From Thermodesulfobacterium sp. TA1 (GTDB lineage Bacteria; Desulfobacterota; Thermodesulfobacteria; Thermodesulfobacteriales; Thermodesulfobacteriaceae): a stretch of DNA of 64,000 nucleotides. The translations under genes were made by a program, and so were the position numbers. Shown here piece after piece: positions 46,750 through 55,584 of this stretch. The notes below the pieces were generated by a model, which had not been told where the DNA came from, ran no database searches, and saw only the letters and a program-made list of their open reading frames with translations. The stretch covers positions 1,302,001-1,366,000 of the forward strand of contig NZ_CP043908.1 in assembly GCF_008630935.1 (NCBI RefSeq), given 5' to 3'. Positions within the stretch are counted from its first letter, which is position 1, and every line of letters starts with the position of its first letter.

Positions 46750-46778
46750 TTTTTATTATAGTTTTAATACGAAGTCAA
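46750..46778 (-). promoter_or_regulatory. Promoter candidate of the right (Cys) operon
   Basis: TTGACT (46778-46773, minus strand) is shared with the left operon. The -10 is ambiguous: TAAAAA at 17 bp, or a perfect TATAAT (46760-46755) at only 12 bp. The promoter cores of the two operons therefore differ, which may allow different regulation. Confidence 0.45.
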
Positions 46779-46919
46779 ATAGAAATTTTCAATATAAAAC
46801 ATCAATTTTATAAAAAAATTCAATAAAATTAGATTTTTGTTGATAAATAAATTATAGCAAAATATATTTAATTTTATAAATAAAAAGATCAAGGCAGGTT
46901 ATGTTTTCAAGAGGTGTTC

Positions 46920-46948
46920 TTTACAGAAAAATTCTTATAGCTTATAAT
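46920..46948 (+). promoter_or_regulatory. proC promoter (TTTACA-17-TATAAT)
   Basis: TTTACA at 46920-46925 and perfect TATAAT at 46943-46948 with a 17-bp spacer, about 50 nt upstream of the proC ATG. Confidence 0.72.
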
Positions 46949-46996
46949 ATGCTTTTAGTGTTAATATCTTAAAAACTAAAAAAGGAGGAAGGGATA

Positions 46997-47812
46997 ATGG
47001 CTAATATAGGATTTATTGGCGGAGGCATGATGGCAGAAGCTATCATCAAAGGATTTTTAGACAAAGGCCTTTTTAACCCTGATAATATTTTAGTATCTGA
47101 GCCGGTTTTGGAAAGAAGAGAATATCTAAGCTCGACCTATAGGGTAAAAACTGTTGAGCAAAACGGAAAGGTTTTAGAGGATTGTCAACAAATAATTTTG
47201 GCGGTAAAGCCTCAAGTGATGAAAAAGGTTTTAACCGAAATAAAAGAAGAAATAGACCCCAAAAAACATCTTTTAATTACCATAGCAGCAGGTCTTCCGA
47301 TAAGGTTTTATGAAAATATTTTACCTAAGGGTGCACGGTTGATAAGGGTTATGCCTAATACTTGTGCAGTTGTTCATCAAAGTATTAGTGCTTTAGCTAA
47401 AGGCAGTTTTGCTACAGATGAGGACTTAAAAACAGCAGAGAAACTTTTCTCTGCTATAGGAGAGACGGTGATAGTAGGAGAAGAGTTGCTTGATGCGGTA
47501 ACCGCTCTTTCAGGAAGCGGTCCTGCCTACGTAGCCTTATTTGTCGAGGCTTTAATAGACGGAGGGGTCAGGGCAGGACTACCCAGACCCCTGGCAGAAA
47601 AGCTTGCCCTTGCCACCATCACAGGTTCGGTAGAAATGATGAGAAAACTGAAAAAAAATCCTTATGAAATTAAGGCTATGGTAACCTCACCTGCTGGAAC
47701 AACCATAACCGCCTTAGAGGTTTTATATCAGCAAGGGTTCCCTGGGACGGTAATTTCTGCGGTTTATGAAGCCTACCTAAGAAGTAAAGAACTGAGCGAG
47801 GCCTTTAGTTAA
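46997..47812 (+). CDS. proC: Pyrroline-5-carboxylate reductase
   Basis: Last step of proline synthesis, NAD(P)H-dependent. 271 residues: Rossmann motif GFIGGGMMAEAI at the N terminus, VKPQ at about 72 and the family block VTALSGSGPAYVALFVEAL in the dimer domain, followed by TSPAGTT. AAAGGAGGA precedes the ATG. The 3' end overlaps the convergent hydrolase gene by 8 nt. Confidence 0.96.
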   Translation: MANIGFIGGGMMAEAIIKGFLDKGLFNPDNILVSEPVLERREYLSSTYRVKTVEQNGKVLEDCQQIILAVKPQVMKKVLTEIKEEIDPKKHLLITIAAGLPIRFYENILPKGARLIRVMPNTCAVVHQSISALAKGSFATDEDLKTAEKLFSAIGETVIVGEELLDAVTALSGSGPAYVALFVEALIDGGVRAGLPRPLAEKLALATITGSVEMMRKLKKNPYEIKAMVTSPAGTTITALEVLYQQGFPGTVISAVYEAYLRSKELSEAFS

Positions 47813-48884
47813 GAGCCTTGATAACCTCCTGATGAAAATAGAGCCTAAAATCTCTTATCTTTAAATTATCTCTGGTAGGATGGACCCGGTTTGATAAAAG
47901 CACGATGATAATGCCCTGGTCAAAGTCTACCAAAAAGGAGGTTCCGGTAAAACCAGTATGTCTCAAAGTATTAAAAGAAACTTGATGACTTAAAAGGTTT
48001 CTTTCCTTAGGGTTGGGAAGCATAAATCCCAAAGTATATTCGGCGTTTTTTTCTCGATAGGTGATAAAAGTTTTTAAAAAGTCAGAAAAAAGGTCTTTCC
48101 CTTTCTGATAAGCATCTAAGAAAAACTCTAAGGTATCAAGTACGCCGTAAATATTCCCAAAAAGTCCTGCCACCCCAGAAACTCCTCCCAAAGCCCTGGT
48201 ATTTTCGTCCTCAACCGCCCCTCTTAAAAGTTTTTTCTTCCAAGGGCAAACAGAGGTAGGAGCAATCTCTTCCTGGTCTATCCCTTTTTTTATAGGGTTA
48301 AACCCTAAAAAAGAGCGTTTCCCAAAGAAAAGACGTTTTTTAGCTTGTTCAAAAAATTCTTCCAAAGGTTTCCCCGAAAGGTTTTCTAAAAGGTAGGTTA
48401 ATAAAAAATAACCTAAATCTGAATAAAGGCTTTTTTCTCCAGGTTGATATTCTAAAGGCAGCTCTTCTATTTTCTTTAAGATGTATTCCAAAGGATTTTG
48501 AGGTTTTAACTCTAATATTTCTTGATAAAAGGGATACCAGGCTTTAAGGCCTGAGGTATGATTAAAAAATCTGTATACAGGAACTTCGGAAAGAGGGCCT
48601 TTAAGGTCTAAATATGTTTTTACCGGAGAAAAAAGGTCTATGGTTTTGGGGTTTTGGGCTAAAAAATCTAAAAAAGAAAAAACCAAGGCTAAAGGTTTTG
48701 TAAGCGAAGCAAGGTCAAAGATGGTGCCTTCTTCTATCGGTTCAGTATAAGGGGTTAAGGCTTTATAACCTGCCCCTACGATATATCTTCTTTGTTGATA
48801 ATAAACCCCTGCTACCGCCCCAGGAAAAACCTCTTCTTTTACTCCCTGATTAAGAAGTTCAAAAAGTTTGTTTAGAATCTTCAT
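47805..48884 (-). CDS. Beta-lactamase-fold serine hydrolase
   Basis: A 359-residue class C-type beta-lactamase/esterase family protein. The nucleophile motif SLTK lies in FDLASLTKPLALV, the second motif appears as YSDLGY, and HTGFTGTS resembles the third. No signal peptide is visible, so a cytoplasmic esterase or D-amino-acid/peptide hydrolase is more likely than a true beta-lactamase. Its start overlaps the lapA-like gene by 26 nt. Confidence 0.82.
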   Translation of the reverse strand: MKILNKLFELLNQGVKEEVFPGAVAGVYYQQRRYIVGAGYKALTPYTEPIEEGTIFDLASLTKPLALVFSFLDFLAQNPKTIDLFSPVKTYLDLKGPLSEVPVYRFFNHTSGLKAWYPFYQEILELKPQNPLEYILKKIEELPLEYQPGEKSLYSDLGYFLLTYLLENLSGKPLEEFFEQAKKRLFFGKRSFLGFNPIKKGIDQEEIAPTSVCPWKKKLLRGAVEDENTRALGGVSGVAGLFGNIYGVLDTLEFFLDAYQKGKDLFSDFLKTFITYREKNAEYTLGFMLPNPKERNLLSHQVSFNTLRHTGFTGTSFLVDFDQGIIIVLLSNRVHPTRDNLKIRDFRLYFHQEVIKALN

Positions 48885-49131
48885 CTTTTACTTCAACTTC
48901 TTTATGAAGTTTTCTTATCTCAAGTTTTAACTTTATCATCTGAGTAATAGAAACCATTATCCCAAAAAGCACCCCTAAAGTAAAGCTTATAATGATTACT
49001 AAAGCCAAAGGAATATTTTCTAAGGTTACCCCTGGCAAGAGATGCAATTTAACTTTTGGGTCTACGTTAAAAACCACAAAAAACACCACCACCAATATCA
49101 AAATTAGCCAAACTATCAACCTAAACATCAC
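48859..49131 (-). CDS. LapA-domain (DUF1049) membrane protein
   Basis: A 90-residue protein with two membrane helices (about 4-22 and 42-66) and a charged C-terminal helix, the pattern of LapA/YciS proteins that help lipopolysaccharide assembly with LapB. Overlap with both neighbours shows translational coupling. Confidence 0.75.
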   Translation of the reverse strand: MMFRLIVWLILILVVVFFVVFNVDPKVKLHLLPGVTLENIPLALVIIISFTLGVLFGIMVSITQMIKLKLEIRKLHKEVEVKDEDSKQTF

Positions 49132-49993
49132 TAAAAACCTCCTCCATGATTTGTTCTATCTTTTCTAAAGAAATGGTATAGGTTTTTTTACAAAACTCAC
49201 AGGTTACTGAAACTGGTTTCCCCTCTTTTAGAAAGGCTTTAAGTTCCGCCTTACCCAGTGCTACCAAAGTCTCTTCTACCCGCTTTTCAGAACAGGTACA
49301 CCTCCAGGCTAAAGGCTTTCTTTCTAAAAAGTCGATCTTAGGAAAGATCATCTGCAAAATTTCTTCAGGGGTTTTTTCTGAGGATAGCAGACTCGTTACT
49401 GGAGGAAAATTTCTTAGTCTGTTTTCTAACTCTTCTATTTCTGCCTCGGTAGCTTCTGGTAATTTTTGGATCAAAAAACCTCCGGCAGCAAGAATAGAAC
49501 CGTCTCTATCGACCAACACCCCTAAGCTTACGGCTGAAGGGATTTGCTCAGAAAAAGTAAGGTAATAGGCTAAATCCTCGGCGATTTCTCCTGAGATAAG
49601 CTCAACAGAACCATGATAAGGTTCTTTCAACCCCAGGTCTTTCACCACAGCCAAAAAACCATTTTTGCCTACGGCAAGACCTACAGGAAGTTTGTTATTT
49701 ACAGGGTCTAAATAAACCTGGGGGTTTTGCACCGTGCCTCTTAAAAAGCCCTGATAATCTCCTTCTGCTAAAATTTCTCCTAGAGGTCCGTCTCCTTTAA
49801 TCTGTAAAAGAATCCTACCTATTTTTAGGTCAGCAGAAAGTAAGGCCACCCCTGCTAAAGCCCTACCTAAGGCAGCTGAAGCTACAGGGCTTAACTTTTG
49901 CAATTTTCTTGCCTCTTCTACCACCTCTTTACAACAAACAGCATAGGCTCTAAAATTTTTATCTAAAGGCAAACCTTTAACCAAGTAATCCAT
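49121..49993 (-). CDS. hslO: Redox-regulated chaperone Hsp33
   Basis: A 290-residue Hsp33 protein. The C-terminal zinc switch has CTCSEKRV and CEFCKKTY, that is CxC plus CxxC. It is activated by disulfide formation under oxidative stress, notable in an apparent anaerobe. It overlaps pyrD by 17 nt and the lapA-like gene by 11 nt. Confidence 0.95.
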   Translation of the reverse strand: MDYLVKGLPLDKNFRAYAVCCKEVVEEARKLQKLSPVASAALGRALAGVALLSADLKIGRILLQIKGDGPLGEILAEGDYQGFLRGTVQNPQVYLDPVNNKLPVGLAVGKNGFLAVVKDLGLKEPYHGSVELISGEIAEDLAYYLTFSEQIPSAVSLGVLVDRDGSILAAGGFLIQKLPEATEAEIEELENRLRNFPPVTSLLSSEKTPEEILQMIFPKIDFLERKPLAWRCTCSEKRVEETLVALGKAELKAFLKEGKPVSVTCEFCKKTYTISLEKIEQIMEEVFSDV

Positions 49994-50843
49994 ATTTTTC
50001 CTCTATCTCCTTCATTATTTTTACCGGAGAGGTTGGGTCTATCAGGTTTGCCACCCCAATCTGAAAGGCCTTAGCTCCACAAGCTAAATATTCTATTGCG
50101 TCTTTTCCTGAAAGAATACCACCACTACCTATGATAGGAAGTTTTATCCTTTGAGAGAGTTCATACACTAAACGCAAGGTTAGAGGCTTAATCGCAGGAC
50201 CTGAAAGTCCTCCTTTGATAACCTTTAAAGGAGATAAACTAATTACCCCTAAGGCTGGATAGGTGTTGGCTACTACCAAAGCATCTACCCCTTCTTCTTC
50301 GCAGACCTCTGCGATTTCATAAACCGGACCTACAGGAGAAAGTTTAACCGCTAAAAACCTTTCCCATACCTTTCTTACTTCCTTTATCAGGGTTTTAACC
50401 CCCTTAGGGTCAGAAGAAAAGGCTATGCCTCCCTTTTTAACGTTAGGGCAGGAAATGTTTAGCTCTAAACCTGCTATCTTTTCGTCCCTAAAGCTTTCAG
50501 CAAGCCTCACAAAGTCTTCTAATGTTTCTCCATGCACGTTTACAATAAGAGGGACTTCGTAAGAGAAAAGCTTGGGAAGGTAGTCTGTTTTAAAAACCTC
50601 TAAACCTGGATTTTCAAGCCCGATAGAATTGATTAAACCGCAAGGGGTTTCATATAGACGAGGAGGGGGATTACCTTTTTTAGGAAGAAGGGAAATTCCC
50701 TTGGAAACCATAGCCCCTATGGTAGACTTAATTTCCTCTTTAGTAAGATACTGTTCTAAATTTTCTCCAAGCCCCCAGGTGCCTGAGGCAAGCATCAGAG
50801 GGGTTTGAAGCTCAAGGTTTCTAACCTTAAGATATAGCCTCAA
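49977..50843 (-). CDS. pyrD: Dihydroorotate dehydrogenase B, catalytic subunit
   Basis: A 288-residue FMN TIM-barrel. ELNISCPNVKKGG contains the catalytic Cys of type 1B enzymes, and IIGSGGILSG binds the FMN phosphate. It works with PyrK, encoded immediately upstream, to pass electrons to NAD+. Overlaps pyrK by 17 nt. Confidence 0.95.
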   Translation of the reverse strand: MRLYLKVRNLELQTPLMLASGTWGLGENLEQYLTKEEIKSTIGAMVSKGISLLPKKGNPPPRLYETPCGLINSIGLENPGLEVFKTDYLPKLFSYEVPLIVNVHGETLEDFVRLAESFRDEKIAGLELNISCPNVKKGGIAFSSDPKGVKTLIKEVRKVWERFLAVKLSPVGPVYEIAEVCEEEGVDALVVANTYPALGVISLSPLKVIKGGLSGPAIKPLTLRLVYELSQRIKLPIIGSGGILSGKDAIEYLACGAKAFQIGVANLIDPTSPVKIMKEIEEKYGLLG

Positions 50844-51603
50844 AATCGATCTCCTCTGCTAAAAGGGTGGGACCATCTACACAAAGGTGTACATAGTTTC
50901 CATTTTTAAGAGGAATAACACATCCCTTACAGAACCCTGTTCCACAAGAAAGAAAGGTTTCCATCGTAAGGTAAGCCTTTACTCCAAAATCCTGTGTTAT
51001 CTTTGCTACAGCTTTTAGCATAGGTAAAGGACCACAGGCAAGGATATCTGCCTTATCTTTGGTTAAATATTTTTGCAAGAGTTCGGTAATAAAACCTTTG
51101 TATCCCTTGGAGCCATCTTCAGTGGCCACTTGCACCTTAGACCTCATATCTTTTAAAAAAGGATAACAAACCAGGTCTTCTGCGGTACGTGCTCCATAAA
51201 AAATTTTTTTAGGTAAGACATACGGATGGGTTTTCCTTTTTATGCTTTCTATAAGATAGATAAAACCAGCTATTCCAATACCTCCAGCACAAAGTACGTA
51301 ATTTTCGAGCTTAGGAAAAGGGTTCCCTAAAGGACCCAAAAACTCGATTTTACTTCCTGGCTGAACCAAAGATAAGGCTTTTGTCCCTTTCCCTACCACT
51401 TGATAAAGTACATAAAAACTGTTTTTTCGTACATCATGGATGGTAAAAGGTCTGGGGATAAGAGGGTCAATCCTTTCGTTGATTTTGATTTTTACAAACT
51501 GGCCTGGGTTAAACCTAACAATTAAATCCAAATCTGTTTTTATTTTTAAAAGATAAATATTTTGAGAAACAGGCAGGTTTTTTATAACCTCACCCTGATA
51601 CAT
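50827..51603 (-). CDS. pyrK: Dihydroorotate dehydrogenase B, electron-transfer subunit
   Basis: A 258-residue FAD/[2Fe-2S] protein: FAD site RPFTIHDVR, NAD region VLCAGGIGIAGF, and the Cys cluster CGTGFCKGCVIP plus a final Cys (HLCVDGP). Paired with pyrD. Confidence 0.95.
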   Translation of the reverse strand: MYQGEVIKNLPVSQNIYLLKIKTDLDLIVRFNPGQFVKIKINERIDPLIPRPFTIHDVRKNSFYVLYQVVGKGTKALSLVQPGSKIEFLGPLGNPFPKLENYVLCAGGIGIAGFIYLIESIKRKTHPYVLPKKIFYGARTAEDLVCYPFLKDMRSKVQVATEDGSKGYKGFITELLQKYLTKDKADILACGPLPMLKAVAKITQDFGVKAYLTMETFLSCGTGFCKGCVIPLKNGNYVHLCVDGPTLLAEEIDFEAIS

Positions 51604-51604
51604 C

Positions 51605-52357
51605 TTAAAAAATTTCCTCTAAAAAGGAAAGGGATTTATGAGCCCTGAACTTTTCCCTCAATTCTTGTAAAATCTCTCTAAAGTTTTTTTCTTCTTTAAC
51701 CGGGGTTCGGTAAAGGGTACCTACCCAAGACTTTAGTTCTTTTTCATCTGGAAGAATAGGTAGCTCGTCCACGTCTATGTTAGAAAGAAGATAAGCAGGA
51801 ACCTCCTCCACCTGCCCCTCTTTGTAATCCTTTAAAAACTTTAAAAGTTCAAAAAAATTACCGTAAACTCCACCAAGGTCTATGTTTTCTACTAATTGTA
51901 GGGTAAGGGTACCAACCTGGAACAAAAAAGGAGGCAAAAAAGCCTCTCCTTTTTCACAGCTCTCAACAGAAGCCATAACCCTGCACATGAGGGGACGATA
52001 GGGATAGATTAAACAAAGTCCTTTTTCATCCAAAAAAGGGCAAGGTGATAGATTAGCTGGCAACTCCTCTAAAGGGGGCTCTGTGCCTTGAAGATAACAA
52101 AGAAGAGTCTGATTATGGGTAAGCTTAGGTCTTGGATAATCTTTATCCTCTGCTAACCTTTTTAAAATCTCAGGGTTAGCCTTTTCTAAGATGTAGTAAG
52201 CCTCTAAGGAAGTAACAAAAACTCTTTCAGTACAACAAAGATTACAACCAGGTTTACAAAAAAGTTCCCAAGACTTATAGGTTTTATCTAAATGTTCGTA
52301 AAGTTTTTGTAATAAATTAAGTTTGGTAGAAACTTCAAAATCTAAAAAAACGTTAAT
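51605..52357 (-). CDS. YkgJ-type Cys-cluster (zinc/iron-chelating) protein with AUU start
   Basis: About 250 residues. The N-terminal part is ELFCKPGCNLCC followed by VTSLEAYYILEK, and later CPFLDEKGLCLIYPYRPLMCR, the Cys pattern of the YkgJ/CxxCxxCC family. Function is unknown, and metal chelation is inferred. The first standard start codon in frame is a TTG at 52063, which would remove the first four Cys and half the domain. Between the upstream stop TAA and that TTG the only well-placed initiator is ATT at 52357-52355, 7 nt after GGAGG. It precedes pyrK by 1 nt. Confidence 0.78.
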   Translation of the reverse strand: MNVFLDFEVSTKLNLLQKLYEHLDKTYKSWELFCKPGCNLCCTERVFVTSLEAYYILEKANPEILKRLAEDKDYPRPKLTHNQTLLCYLQGTEPPLEELPANLSPCPFLDEKGLCLIYPYRPLMCRVMASVESCEKGEAFLPPFLFQVGTLTLQLVENIDLGGVYGNFFELLKFLKDYKEGQVEEVPAYLLSNIDVDELPILPDEKELKSWVGTLYRTPVKEEKNFREILQELREKFRAHKSLSFLEEIF

Positions 52358-52518
52358 CGCAGAACCTCCAGTTTATTTTTCTTTTAATTTTAAACAGTTT
52401 TTATCAAAATACAACCGCCTTTAAGCCCCCAAAAAAAAACCTAAAACGCTAAAAACTTCAATTTTTTAACCTTTTTACGCCTAAAAATTTAAAAAAGATC
52501 TTTTTTTTTACAAATTAC

Positions 52519-52546
52519 TTGACTTTTGTAAATTTTTTGTTATTCT
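52519..52546 (+). promoter_or_regulatory. Promoter of the LysM-NlpC gene (TTGACT-16-TATTCT)
   Basis: TTGACT at 52519-52524 and TATTCT at 52541-52546, spacer 16 bp, about 33 nt upstream of the ATG. Confidence 0.6.
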
Positions 52547-52579
52547 CTTCTTTAGAAGAACATCTCAAAAAGTTTTATT

Positions 52580-54112
52580 ATGTTTAAAAACTTCTATAAC
52601 TTCAAAAACTTCAAAAGTCAATTAAAAGACCTTCATTTAATAGTTTGGCTGTTTTTTTGTATTTTTCTTTTGATGACCTATCAGGTTGAGGCTAAGACTA
52701 AAACCAAACCTAAAAAAACCTTAGTTAATACCAAAACCTATAACAAACAAACGATTTATACGGTTAAAAAAGGTGATACCCTCTTTAGTATCGCCAAAAA
52801 ATTTGGATTATCGGTAGAAGAATTAAAACAGACCAATCACTTAAAAAGTAATAATTTAAAACCTGGGCAAATTTTAAAGATTGTCGTATCTCAACCACCT
52901 TCTAAAGTTAGAAATTTAACCACAAAAGCCCCTTCTATTAAGCAAAATTTAAATTCAGAACCTTTGATTTATGTAGTTCAAAAGGGGGATACCCTTTTCA
53001 GTATTGCTAAAAGATTTGGGGTATCTGTAGAAGAACTTAAAAACTTAAACCAACTCTCTGAAAATTCTTTAAAGGTGGGACAAACTTTAAAAATCGGTAA
53101 CCCTTCAGAAACAACTAAAATGATTTCTTTGAAAGATGAAAGGTCTCAATCCTTAAGTAGTAACTCTAAGGATGATGTTTTAATCCAATCTCAGCCTATA
53201 GAAACTACAAAGATAAAATGGATAACTTATAAAGTTCAAAAAGGGGATACCCTTTTTAGTATTGCTAAAAAGTTTGGTATTTCGGTAGAAGAATTAAAAC
53301 GTATAAACAATCTTAGATATTCTAAATTAAGCGTAGGGCAGGTGCTAAAAATCAAAGAAACTAAAGTTGTTGTTCAAGAGAAAGTGAACTTGCCTAAGTT
53401 GAAACAGACTTTTTCTTCTGATTTTGTCTGGCACAAGGTAAAAGAAGGTGAAACTTTATACAACATATCTTTAAGATATGCTATCCCTATAGAAGATATC
53501 AAAAAACTAAACAACCTTGAGGATAATGTAATTTTTGTAGGCCAGGATTTAAAAATCCCAACCTATGGAAATGAACCACCTTTTGTGTTAGAAAATCCTG
53601 CTATGGCCTTTCAAGAAAAAGAAAAATCTTACAGCTTTTCTGATTTATTTTTAAACAAATCGTTCTTAGACCAAGAAGATGAAAAATTATTAAAAGATAA
53701 ATTTATGGCGATAGCTCAACAATACGAAGAGTATCGTTATAAATTAGGAGGAAACGGCAACGGATATATGGACTGTTCGATGTTTGTGAAAAAGGTATTT
53801 GAAAATTTAGGGCTAACTTTACCAAGGACTTCAAGAGAGCAATTTATGGTAGGTATTCCTGTGCCTAAAGAAGAGCTTATTCCAGGAGATTTAGTGTTTT
53901 TTGTTAGAAATCATAGATCTGAAAGGATTAGCCATGTAGGTATTTATATTGGAAACAATCGCTTTATTCATTTTTCTTCAACTAAGAAAGGATTGGCTAT
54001 AGATTCCTTAGATAGTAATTATTTTAAAACCCGATTTGTAGGAGCTAAAAGGGTGCTTAAAAGTTCTATCTTATTCAACCTTACTTCTTTTCCTGAAGAT
54101 ATCGGCTCTTAA
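52580..54112 (+). CDS. Cell-wall hydrolase with four LysM repeats and an NlpC/P60 domain
   Basis: A 510-residue exported protein with an N-terminal hydrophobic signal or anchor (about 20-36). Four LysM modules start with YTVKKGDTLFSIAKKFG, YVVQKGDTLFSIAKRFG, YKVQKGDTLFSIAKKFG and HKVKEGETLYNISLRY. The C-terminal NlpC/P60 peptidase has catalytic Cys in YMDCSMFV, His in SHVGIYIG and a third polar His in RFIHFSS. It probably cuts peptidoglycan stem peptides. No clear Shine-Dalgarno. Confidence 0.93.
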   Translation: MFKNFYNFKNFKSQLKDLHLIVWLFFCIFLLMTYQVEAKTKTKPKKTLVNTKTYNKQTIYTVKKGDTLFSIAKKFGLSVEELKQTNHLKSNNLKPGQILKIVVSQPPSKVRNLTTKAPSIKQNLNSEPLIYVVQKGDTLFSIAKRFGVSVEELKNLNQLSENSLKVGQTLKIGNPSETTKMISLKDERSQSLSSNSKDDVLIQSQPIETTKIKWITYKVQKGDTLFSIAKKFGISVEELKRINNLRYSKLSVGQVLKIKETKVVVQEKVNLPKLKQTFSSDFVWHKVKEGETLYNISLRYAIPIEDIKKLNNLEDNVIFVGQDLKIPTYGNEPPFVLENPAMAFQEKEKSYSFSDLFLNKSFLDQEDEKLLKDKFMAIAQQYEEYRYKLGGNGNGYMDCSMFVKKVFENLGLTLPRTSREQFMVGIPVPKEELIPGDLVFFVRNHRSERISHVGIYIGNNRFIHFSSTKKGLAIDSLDSNYFKTRFVGAKRVLKSSILFNLTSFPEDIGS

Positions 54113-54197
54113 TTTAAGTCTTTAAAAAACTTGGGTTAAACACCTTAACCTCTTTTTTTCAGGTTGCATTTTCAAAGATTTGTTTTACATTAAAAAT

Positions 54198-54575
54198 ATG
54201 GAGAATCAAGATAAGGTTATAAGTCTTGAAGATTGGATAAATCTTTTTTGGGACTTCCAAGAAGAAGATATAAAGTATTTTCAAGATTTGGTCTCTAATA
54301 ATAAACCTTTTGATCCAGGAGAAGTTTTAAACAACATAAAAGAAAGGGTAAGAACAAGAAAGATTTTTTATCAATTTTATAGGTATCTATCTAAAAAAAA
54401 TTTTTCTTTTGACCTTTCCGGAGATTTAGAACAAAAACTAAATGCTCTTTTTTACAGAGAAGAAATGATTACAAAGATGATAAATAAGGTTTTAGAGATT
54501 CTTTCTGTAATGGTAGGTATTGAGGAACAGAAGATACTTTTTGAAGTCTCTATTAACCCTCCGATTTTTCACTAA
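54198..54575 (+). CDS. Uncharacterised small acidic protein
   Basis: About 125 residues, predicted mostly helical, no recognised family. It is soluble and rich in Phe/Tyr/Glu/Lys. The ATG at 54198 is preferred over a TTG 18 nt earlier, and neither has a strong Shine-Dalgarno. It sits 16 nt before kdsD, so it is likely in that operon. Confidence 0.6.
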   Translation: MENQDKVISLEDWINLFWDFQEEDIKYFQDLVSNNKPFDPGEVLNNIKERVRTRKIFYQFYRYLSKKNFSFDLSGDLEQKLNALFYREEMITKMINKVLEILSVMVGIEEQKILFEVSINPPIFH

Positions 54576-54591
54576 AAAGTCTTTTTGAGGT

Positions 54592-55584
54592 TTGAGTATG
54601 CTAAGCGAAAAAGAAGTTTTAGAAAAGGCCAAAAGTGTTTTAGAAATCGAAAAAGCAGGTTTAGAAGAGATTATTAAAAATCTTGATGAGGCTTTTGTAA
54701 AAGCTGTAGAAATGGTTTTACAAACTAAAGGAAGGGTAGTAGTTACCGGAGTAGGTAAAAGCGGACTTATAGGAAGAAAAATTGCAGCTACCCTCTCTTC
54801 TACTGGAACTCCAGCTTTTTTCCTTCATCCAGTAGAGGCTTTACACGGAGACTTAGGTATGGTAACCCCTGAAGATGTAGTGCTTGCGCTTTCTTATTCA
54901 GGAAATACCCTTGAGGTTTGTGAGTTAGTAGCTATTCTAAAAAAAAGAAGCATAAAAATCATCAGTATTACAGGAAACAAAGAAAGCCGTTTAGCCCAAC
55001 TTTCAGATATAGTTATTAACGGGAAAGTACCTATGGAGGCATGTCCTTTTAATCTTGCCCCTACCACCAGCACCACCGCTTGTTTAGCTTTAGGAGATGC
55101 CTTAGCCATTTGCCTTTTTGAAATAAAAGGGTTAGGATCAGAAGACTTTAGGAAAAACCATCCAGGAGGCTCCTTAGGAGAAAGACTTAAGGTAAAAGTA
55201 AGAGAAATAATGCTCACCGGCGAAAATATCCCTAAGGTTTTTCAAGGAACCCCTCTTAAAGAAGCCATAAAAGAGATAGACCAAAAAAAGTTAGGTTGTG
55301 TATTGATAGTAAATCAGTTTAACGCCCTTATGGGGATTATTACCGATGGAGATTTAAGAAGAATTTTTCTTAAATATGGCATTATCGATCATCTAAAGGT
55401 AGAAGAAGTTATGACCAAAAACCCTAAAACCATCCAAGACACCGCTTTGGCTTATGAGGCTTTGGAAATAATGGAAAAACATCTTATTACGGTTTTACCG
55501 GTAGTAAATTTTGAAGGAAAACTTATCGGTATTCTCCACCTTCATGATGTTTTAGGAAAAGGAACTTTTAAATTTACGGTGTAA
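54592..55584 (+). CDS. kdsD: Arabinose-5-phosphate isomerase
   Basis: Converts ribulose 5-phosphate to arabinose 5-phosphate for KDO and lipopolysaccharide synthesis. 330 residues: SIS domain (GVGKSGLIGRKIAATL, HPVEALHGDLG, SYSGNT) and two CBS repeats (about 205-330). Implies a Gram-negative outer membrane. The 3' end overlaps the convergent kinase fusion by 33 nt. Confidence 0.93.
   Translation: MSMLSEKEVLEKAKSVLEIEKAGLEEIIKNLDEAFVKAVEMVLQTKGRVVVTGVGKSGLIGRKIAATLSSTGTPAFFLHPVEALHGDLGMVTPEDVVLALSYSGNTLEVCELVAILKKRSIKIISITGNKESRLAQLSDIVINGKVPMEACPFNLAPTTSTTACLALGDALAICLFEIKGLGSEDFRKNHPGGSLGERLKVKVREIMLTGENIPKVFQGTPLKEAIKEIDQKKLGCVLIVNQFNALMGIITDGDLRRIFLKYGIIDHLKVEEVMTKNPKTIQDTALAYEALEIMEKHLITVLPVVNFEGKLIGILHLHDVLGKGTFKFTV

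Noticed and set aside
52700-53580. Tandem DNA repeat array
   Set aside because: The similarity is due to four LysM protein modules. The DNA repeats are diverged and not an array.
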